Assembly: GCA_002205965.3 (NCBI GenBank)
Contig: NADL03000135.1
Coordinates: 124,001 to 188,000, forward strand
Reading direction: 5' to 3'
DNA length: 64,000 nt
Origin: Kappaphycus alvarezii
Lineage: Eukaryota; Rhodophyta; Florideophyceae; Gigartinales; Solieriaceae
Shown here: in pieces, positions 56,838 to 64,000 of the stretch
Layout: each line of letters starts with the position of its first letter
Numbering within the stretch: the first letter of the stretch is position 1
The notes under the pieces: generated by a model
Told to the model about the DNA's origin: nothing
Database searches by the model: none
What the model saw: only the letters and a program-made list of their open reading frames with translations
Position numbers and translations under genes: made by a program

Positions 56838-57500
56838 ATGAGTAGCGGAGAAGATCAAGGAGGAGGATCTATGAAGATCGAAAAGCTCACGGATACCAAT
56901 TTCTACGTGTGGAAACAGAAGATTCAGCTCCTGTTGGCCCTTCGCGATGTGGAACAGTACATTACTGATGGCACCGTTCCTGAAGATGAACAATCTTCCA
57001 CTTACAAGGCATGGAAGCAAGGGGATCGAAAGGCCCGGGCCATCATCGGCCTGTCGCTGTCCGATGATCACTTGGATCATGTGAGAGATGCTGTCACAGC
57101 CAAAGAAATGAGGGACGCCATCTTGGAAGTTTTTGAGCGCCACACATTACTAAATAAGCTGGCGGCCCGGAGAGACTTCTACACGGTCACCATGCTAGAC
57201 AATGAGAAAGTTTTGCCATACATAGGACGTGTGCGACACTTAGCAGCTCGCTTAAAGTCAATGGGAGTCATCATTGATGACAAGGAAATGGCTATGGCAG
57301 TTCTCAATGGTCTTCCGCAGAGGTTTCAAAATCTCATTGTAGCGCTTGACGCTCTTGGATCCGAAGATAACACGTTCGGAGTAGAATATGTAAAAAGTCG
57401 CCTGCTCCAAGAGGAGCAACGTGCATCGATGAGCTTACTAGAAGGCAGAATCCGCCAAGGTCTGCTCTTATTGGGCACATCCCTGAGGCAAGGCGTGTTT
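56838..57500 (+). CDS. Copia VI gag domain
   Basis: The frame starts MSSGEDQGGGSMKIEKLTDT, then FYVWKQKIQLLLALRDVEQY, and continues through the helical UBN2-type gag (LNKLAARRDFYTVTMLDNEK, ILNGLPQRF-like AVLNGLPQRF). It assembles the particle of the element. This is a fossil or near-fossil of a young copy. Confidence 0.85.
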
Positions 57501-57509
57501 CGACTTTGA

Positions 57510-57840
57510 CATGCACCAACTGTGGTCACAATGGACACTCCGCTGCCCGCTGCTGGGGAAAGGACATCAACGGAAGGCGACCACCGCCACCTGACCGGTT
57601 CCTACGACAGTCACAGAAGCCTACTGCGATGATTGCTCAAGAGCAAGAAGATCTGGAAATTAATGAAGTCGAGTACATATGTCTGATGAACAAGGTAGAT
57701 AACTCTGGTATCAACATAACCTCAAACACTTGGCTTATCGACTCTGGATGCTCCGCGCACATGACATTTGACAAGAGACTGTTCTCCGACTACAGGGAGG
57801 TCTCAAACAGCCGCGTAGAAATGGGAACAAAGCGTGTGCA
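57510..57840 (+). CDS. Copia VI CCHC knuckle and protease
   Basis: CTNCGHNGHSAARCW is a CCHC zinc knuckle. WLIDSGCSAHMTFDKRLFSD is the Copia aspartic protease active site (DSG). Confidence 0.85.
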
Positions 57841-57859
57841 GTAGTAGCTGGAGTCGGGA

Positions 57860-58735
57860 CCGTCCCCATTACGCTTTTAGTGACGGAGTTCAAAAGTCAT
57901 GCAAGCTCACCAATGTGCTGCACGTTCCAAGCTTTGCTTTTTCCCTAATCTCTGTACGTAAGATGGTCGATAATGGATTTGACGTTGAGTTCGTTCGTGA
58001 CAAGTGCACTGTGAAGAGGAGTGACTGCATCGTGGCTACTGCCACAAGTCGAGGAGAGCTGTATGTGCTTGACACATGTAACGAGGTTCATTCGGCGCAC
58101 AAAGCCTCTTTGAAGACATGGCATGAAAGATTGGCCCACGTTCACACTCAAGGAATATTGTCCATGGCTCGTAAGAACGTGGTAAGTGGACTTCATATCT
58201 CCTCTTCAGATATAACAAGAGACGCTAGCTCATCTTCTGACTGTGAATCTGTGACATGTGATGCGTGTGTGTTAGGAAAAGCAACTCGTGCTGTGATTCC
58301 TAAACAGCGCTCTGGAGGCAGGGCCAAACATTTGCTAGACTTGGTCCATTCGGACGTCTGCGGCCCACTCCAAGTACAGTCAGTAGGTGGTGCTAGATAC
58401 TTTGTCACTTTTATCGATGACCACTCAAACTGGAGTGTTGTCTATCCGATGAAGAGTAAAGATGAAACGTTCCATTTTTATCAGAAGTTTGCCCAATATG
58501 CCTTCACACACACTGGTCAACGCGTGAAAGTGCTTCGATCTGATCGTGGAGGAGAGTATCTTTCTTCAGAGTTCCAATCCTTTCTATCGTCACAAGGAAC
58601 TGTTCATCAAACGACCGCTGCATACACACCTGAACAGAATGGTGTGGCAGAACGGCTCAATCGTACCCTGATTGATCTCGTCAGGTCTATGCTGTCCCAT
58701 ATGAAGGTTCCGAAAGCTTTCTGGGCTGAAGCTTG
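57860..58735 (+). CDS. Copia VI integrase domain
   Basis: It has a zinc finger (HERLAHVHTQGIL and CDACVLGKATR), core aspartates in HSDVCGPLQV and LRSDRGGEYL, and the glutamate in YTPEQNGVAERLNRTL. That is the D,D-35-E set of Copia integrases. Confidence 0.88.
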
Positions 58736-58779
58736 ATAACGCAGTTTACGTTCGCAATCGTGTCACGACAAGAGCTTTG

Positions 58780-60931
58780 GGTGGTCTCGTTACTCCATTT
58801 CACCTATGGATGAAGAAAAAGCCCGATGTATCTCACCTACGTGTGTTTGGATGTCAATGCTGGTACAAGGTGCCTGGTAATGAGGTGCGTAAACTTGACG
58901 ACCGCGCAACAACGGGAATGTTTGTTGGGTATCCGCCGGGAACTAAGGCCTACAAAATTTGGGATGACAATTTACATCGCATTGTTATTTCCAGGGATGT
59001 GCAGTTCGATGAGTCGAGACCAGGGGCTTGCTCTTACGATGAACATTTTTCCGATGATAATGATGGACGTTGACCCAGTGGAGGCGACCGATACTGACGA
59101 AATTGAGTCTGAAACATCTAATGGTGATAATGAACATGGCATTGAAACAGGGTCACCGGCGGAGGTTGAGAACTTTCAAAGTCAAGGTATTGAGCCCGAC
59201 TCAACTAATGAGACTTTGCAACCAGAAGAAGTGAGTGGTGAGCAAGATGCTGGTCCCGGCGATGTGGAACCTCGCCGCTCCACTCGTTCACGACGCCCAC
59301 CCCGACAGTGGTGGACAGGCCTGGTGGGAACCAGCTTACTCACACCTTCCTGTGGCGACATCAACATACCGAACTCCTTTAAAGAGGCGATGGGTGGACC
59401 ACAACCACAGTTCTGGCAGAAAGCGATTGATAAGGAGCTAGAGTCCCAACGCAAAAACAAAACCTGGGCACTAGTTCCACGATCGGAAGGTGCCAATATT
59501 CTAACTTCTCGCTGGGTATTTACTGTAAAGGACATGCCGGACGATAACGGCACGTTGACTCAAAAGGGAAAAGGTCGCCTGGTTGTGCGGGGCTTTCAAC
59601 AAATTGAGGGGATTGATTACTCAGAGACTTTTGCGCCGGTGATCAAATTTACAACGATTCGATTGTTGTTGGCGATTGTAGCCCACTTCGATTTAGAGCT
59701 TCATCAAATGGACGTGGTCACGGCCTTTCTGAACGGTGACTTAGAAGAGGATATTTATATGGAGCAGCCTGAAGGTATCGTTGACTCTTCCAGGCCCAAT
59801 CATGTTTGCAAACTTCTCAAGGCTATCTATGGTCTTAAGCAAGCGAGTCGACAATGGCACAAAAAGATTGACGATTTCCTTATTCACACGCTTGGCTTCA
59901 AGACTACGAGAAGTGACGCCTGTCTATATACAAACATATCAGAAAAAGGCGTTATGCTGATTGCCCTATATGTGGATGACTTGCTTCTTGCGGGAAGTGA
60001 CCTGAAAGCCGTGACCTGGATGAAAGGTGAACTGAACAAGAGATTTGAGATGAAAGATTTAGGCGAGGCCAAAAAGTGCATTGGGCTTGAAATAAGTAGA
60101 AAAAGGGTCCCTAGACGGATCTATATCTCGCAGACAGAGTATGCCAAGTCCATTTTGAAACGTTTTGGTATGGCCAGTTGCAATCCCGTGAGGACTCCGA
60201 TGGAACAAGGATTACACCCTGAGATGTCAACTAGCCCGTATTGCGATGTACCATATCGACAGATCATTGGCTGCTTAATGTTTCTTATGGTAGGGTCACG
60301 TCCAGATCTTGCATATGTGGTGGGAAAACTGTCCCAACACTGTGAGAACCCTCGCGAGGACCACTGGCAAGCAGCCAAACGAGTTCTGAGATATATCAAA
60401 GGAACGCTCTCACTAGGTGTAATTCTAGATGGAAATCTCCCAGTGCAAACTCTAGAGGGCTTCAGCGATGCAGACTGGGGTGGTTGCTTGGACTCGAGAA
60501 AGTCCACCAGTGGATATGTGTTCAAACTGTGTGGGGGAGCTATTAGTTGGTCATCTAGGAGACAAACGGTCGTTGCGAAATCCACATGCGAAGCGGAGTA
60601 TATTGCACTGTGTGAGGCTTGCAAAGAGGCAGCTTGGCTCAGGTGCCTTCTTGCAGACGCATTGGGAAAGTCGAAAGACAGCACAGTTACAATCGGGTGT
60701 GATAATGCTGGTACAATAGCGTTTGCGGGTAACGAAGGAGTGAACAGGCGAAATAAGCACATTGACATATCATATCATTTTGTCCGAGATGCTGTGACTC
60801 GAAAGATTGTTTCACTGTTTCACGTACCTTCTACAGATATGCCAGCAGATATACTCACCAAGCCTCTTGGTCGCATTCAATTCATACAATGCATAAAATC
60901 TCTAGGCCTCGGAGAGCTGCACGATGCTTAG
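58780..60931 (+). CDS. Copia VI reverse transcriptase and RNase H
   Basis: It begins with the end of integrase, then RT with QMDVVTAFLNGDLEEDIYME, AIYGLKQASRQWH and LYVDDLLLAGS, then RNase H with FSDADWGGCLDSRKSTSGYV, STCEAEYIALCEA and NRRNKHIDISYHFVRD. The end is ADILTKPLGRIQF. These are typical Copia pol sequences. Confidence 0.9.
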
Positions 60932-60943
60932 GTCATGTAATCG

Positions 60944-60950
60944 AGGGGGG
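60944..60950 (+). promoter_or_regulatory. Polypurine tract of Copia VI
   Basis: GAGGGGGG immediately precedes the TGTTG start of the 3' LTR. It is the expected plus-strand primer site. Confidence 0.75.
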
Positions 60951-62109
60951 TGTTGTTGATTTGGCAAGACGATCACATGACCCCACATCGGTGCCAAACC
61001 TCATAAGAGGCATGAGGCATGTTCCACGTGTACACATGCACACGTGTCGAATGAAGGGTGGCGCTAAGGCATTCCGGAAGAAATCCAAAGTTCCCAGGGA
61101 CGAAAGTACGATTTTGAGAGATCAGCGATTTAGAGGGCAAAATGTTGTTTATGGGGTGATTTTACGTAGGGTAGGGTACTATAAGTGGATGATGAGTATA
61201 CTGTATGAGAGATATGCTGAGGAAAGCTATGTACACGTGTACGTGGTGGCAGTTGTGTATGTGATGTACACGTGGTACAGCTAAGAGAAGAAACCTTTTT
61301 GTGCAGTGTTGTACACGTACTGTACTAGTGCCAAATGAGGAACTGTACTTCGCACTGTACATCGTAATATACCAAGTACTGTACTCCTTACTATACCTGA
61401 GTTTGTACAGTAGGAATCAATTATGGCAATACTGTCATGACTGCTAGAAAGAGGTATTTGATTTTATATTATGTATGAGGATTCTAGTTATGATTAAGGG
61501 TTTTATCCAGCTGCATCCAAAAATCGGTTATGTGATTTCATCATATGTATGAGTTTCTAGTTATGATATTGGTTTTACACTGCATCCAAAAATCAGTTAT
61601 GTGATTCCATCATACGTATGTGGTTTCTAGTTATGATATTGGTTTGTACAACTGCATCCAAAAATCAGTTATGTGATTCCATCATATGTATGAGGTTCGT
61701 AATTATGATGAAGATTGGACCGACTGCATCCAAAAATCAGTTATGTGATTCTATTTCACCTATGACGGATTGAGTCCGTTATTTTGGCACAAGGGAATTC
61801 GTTTCCGGTAAGTCTGCAAAATAAGGTACTGTATTGATGTGTGTATTGGGCCAACCTATTTACACAAATTTGTCAACTTTGGAAGCAGTTCCAAATTTGC
61901 CCCTAATGACTGTTATCACCGGGCCAAGATCTTGAAATCCGCTCAAATGGCAATAGTTTGCGGGATTCTGTTAGTGGACGCAGTGAGTTAGAAAGTAGTT
62001 GTAGGTTGTACTTAAGGCCAGGATTTTAGAGTTCCGAGTAAATTCTGGGTAGCAAAGCCCGCAACTTCATCCGTCCAGCAAAGTCCTTCACCCTCTCCGA
62101 TTCCGATTA
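60951..62109 (+). repeat. Copia VI 3' LTR (1,159 bp)
   Basis: It starts TGTTGTTGATTTGG after the polypurine tract and ends GATTCCGATTA, followed by the AGCTG duplication. It includes the fourfold array of about 72 bp near 61455-61760. Confidence 0.92.
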
Positions 62110-62128
62110 AGCTGTAATTGTACCAACA
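62110..62128 (-). repeat. Copia V 3' LTR, short outer part (with AGCTG duplication)
   Basis: This 19-bp piece carries the right-hand AGCTG duplication (62110-62114) and the start of the Copia V LTR (TGTTGGTACAATTAC on the minus strand). The rest of that LTR lies beyond Copia VI at 54288-54755. Confidence 0.75.
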
Positions 62129-62180
62129 CGCCCCCTCAAACTAGAATTGACCATGATAACGCCCCCTCGACCTAAAACAA

Positions 62181-62880
62181 TCAAACATTACTTTGATGTG
62201 AACAAACAATGCCCAACTCATTCCGAAATCTTTCAAATTTCACTTGAAGCAAAGGTTTTGTCAGAATGTCAGAGATTTTGGTCTTCGGTTCGGCAATGTG
62301 ACAAATGGACCTGATTTGCTGCCACGGCTTCACGAACAAAGTGGTATCGAATATCAATATGTTTGTTGCGCTCGTTAATGGACTGTTTTTTGGCAGAGCT
62401 GATAGATCCTGAGTTATCAACCAAGATTGAAATCGGAGTTGGATGATTTGAGCCCAGTATTTCAGACAAGACGTTAGACAACCATATTGCCTCCTTGGAC
62501 GCAGTGCAAATGGAAATGTACTCTGCTTCACACGAAGACAGCGCAACACATCCTTGCTTCTTCGAGCGCCACGAAATAGGACCTCCGGACATCATGAAAA
62601 CATAGCTTTCCGTCGACTTGCGAGTTGTGCGACAGCCGGCCCAATCAGAATCGCTGTAACCGATGATAGTTGGAGCAGAAGAGGGACTGTAACAGATTCC
62701 GAGGTCGCTAGTTCCCTTGAGATAACGATAAACTCGCTTTACGGCTTTCCAATGGCTTTCCAGAGGCTTCTCGCAGTGTTGTGAAAGTTTACCGACAGCA
62801 AAACCAATGTCCGGGCGAATACATACCATTAAATACATGAGACTTCCGATTGCAGAGCGATACGGTATCGATGGGGGAAA
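62181..62880 (-). CDS. Copia V RNase H region
   Basis: LMYLMVCIRPDIGFAVGKLS, YSDSDWAGCRTTRKSTESYV, LSSCEAEYISICTASKEAIW and ERNKHIDIRYHFVREAV are the standard Copia connection and RNase H blocks on the minus strand. Confidence 0.85.
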
Positions 62881-64000
62881 GATCAGCTTCTGAGTTGTTG
62901 TCCGAGACCCCCGTTTGAAAGAACCATAGGGGTATCAACAGGCTTCGCAGTGGCCATGTTGAATCTTTCAAGTATTTTCTCAGTGTAAGATTTCTGAGAG
63001 AGATGTAACGTCCTTGTTGATCGGTTGCGAGTAACTTGGATTCCAAGAAACTCTTTGATAGGCCCCAGATCCTTCATCTTGAATCGACTCTTCAACGCAG
63101 TCTTGATGTTTTCCAGAGTTACTCGATCGTTTCCAGCAATAAGAAGGTCATCCACGTACAGAATAATTATGGAGATCGAAGAGCCCTGTCGAGAGACATA
63201 AAGACAGGGCTCATGAGGATTACTCAGGTTTAGTGAAGCTCTGCGGTTAATAGCTCATGAATCTTGGCATACCACTGACGTGGAGCCTGTTTAAGCCCAT
63301 ACAGGGCCTTTTGAAGGCGGCATACGAGATTCGGCCTGGCTGGGTCGTGAAATCCGGATGGAATTTCCATGAATATTTCCTCTTCCAACTCCCCATTAAG
63401 AAACGCGGTCACAACATCCATCTGGTCGCATTCAAGGTCAAAGGAGTTGGTGATGCAGAGAAACAATCGTAGGGCAGAGAGAGAAACTACAGGAGCATAG
63501 GTTTCATTATACTCGAGACCTGGAACTTGTCGAAATCCTTTGGCGACTATGCGGACTTTGGGACCAACGTCTGGTTTCACACGGAAGACGTACCGGCAAG
63601 GAATGACGTGCATCCCTGGCTTTCGCGGTACAAGCTCGAACGTTCCATTTTCTCGTACGGAGTCTTCTTCCTTTTTGATTCCAGGCATCCAAAAGTCGAC
63701 GTTCTCTGAAGAAGTAGCTTCCTCGTATGATGCTGGAATTCCAATAGAGACGAGAGCTGTTTCCGCAATGAGCGATACATCTTTTTCAGAAGACCTGGAG
63801 AGCCACCATCTGCCAGGCTTCTTCGCAATCCGGGATGAACGACGAGGAGCAATACTAGGAGTACCCGGGCTGGATTGGACTGGGTTCGCATCCTCATTAG
63901 TGTCAAGTGATCCCTCATCTTTTTCGCTACCAGAAGGAGAGTCAATCAGCAGATCCTTGGAAGTGCGATTGTTGCCGATGGGATTCGTGTTCCCTTCCAT
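62880..64000 (-). CDS. Copia V reverse transcriptase region (partial)
   Basis: On the minus strand: GTFELVPRKPGMHVIPCRYV, CDQMDVVTAFLNGELEEEIF, KALYGLKQAPRQWYAKIHEL and DDLLIAGNDRVTLENI. These are Copia RT motifs. The upstream end is serine- and proline-rich (integrase tail) and is cut by the window edge. Confidence 0.88.

Larger units (their letters stand above)
54756..62109 (+). mobile_element. Copia retrotransposon VI, young, nearly whole
   Basis: This 7.35-kb plus-strand Copia element has long LTRs (1,162 and 1,159 bp, about 98 percent alike), a 5-bp target duplication AGCTG, a G-rich polypurine tract at 60944-60950, and all expected parts in order: gag, CCHC knuckle, protease, integrase, RT and RNase H. 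A separate zinc-finger frame lies in the leader before gag. Only about three or four breaks interrupt the coding part. LTR similarity marks it as the youngest element in the window. It is inserted in the 3' LTR of Copia V. Confidence 0.92.
62110..64000 (-). mobile_element. Copia retrotransposon V, minus strand, running off the window
   Basis: On the minus strand the visible part holds the end of integrase, RT, RNase H, a G-rich polypurine tract (62129-62137) and the LTR start. The rest of its 3' LTR is displaced to 54288-54755 by Copia VI. The upstream pol, gag and the 5' LTR lie beyond 64 kb. It is well preserved, with few breaks in the visible part. It inserted in the Gypsy at 54287/54288. 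Confidence 0.88.

Noticed and set aside
1-64000. CRISPR array or bacterial operon structure
   Set aside because: No regularly spaced repeat-spacer array exists; the tandem arrays found have no unique spacers, and all recognised genes are eukaryotic.

Overview
The window looks like nuclear DNA of an intron-poor, transposon-rich eukaryote. The host genes recognised have no obvious introns (a 290-residue protein kinase is one uninterrupted frame). Their set is plain eukaryotic housekeeping: CAF-1 p60, ADP/ATP carrier, eL13, a Tho1/SARNP-type SAP protein, a PPR-like protein, a SnRK/CAMK-type kinase and a PRRC2/MOS1-like protein. Few introns, short gene islands and abundant Copia elements would fit a florideophyte red alga. 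That is an inference; no taxonomic search was possible.

Host gene islands: (1) 0.3-4.3 kb, a PPR-like gene (+) convergent with CAF-1 p60 (-). (2) 27.6-34.7 kb, a kinase (+) followed by a long low-complexity RGG protein (+). (3) 36.2-39.9 kb, ADP/ATP carrier (-), divergent from eL13 (+), which converges with a SAP-domain RNA-export protein (-). Most of these genes change reading frame at single-base slips, in eL13 at a C run. Long-read indel error is the simplest explanation; decay is an alternative for the two leftmost genes.

The rest is mobile-element territory. 4.6-24 kb holds two copies of a LINE-like C-terminal nuclease module, a degraded Copia (-), a third nuclease copy, two opposed Copia remnants sharing an LTR family, a solo Gypsy LTR and a PIF/Harbinger remnant. 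40.8-50.9 kb holds a Copia (+) with its own LTR pair, more nuclease-module copies, and a Gypsy 3' LTR carrying two insertions. 48.98-64 kb is a three-deep nest: a chromodomain Gypsy (-) is split by a Copia (-), whose 3' LTR is split by a young Copia (+) with 1.16-kb LTRs and a 5-bp target duplication (AGCTG).

Most notable: seven dispersed copies of a PAD...D-type nuclease module, most starting at different points and several keeping the same C-terminus; a two-finger C2H2 reading frame in the leader of the young Copia; and a natural empty-site comparison between two LTRs of one family that reveals a 442-bp terminal-inverted-repeat element and a roughly 0.78-kb cargo segment. LTR elements are described here only as fossils, by family, extent and parts.
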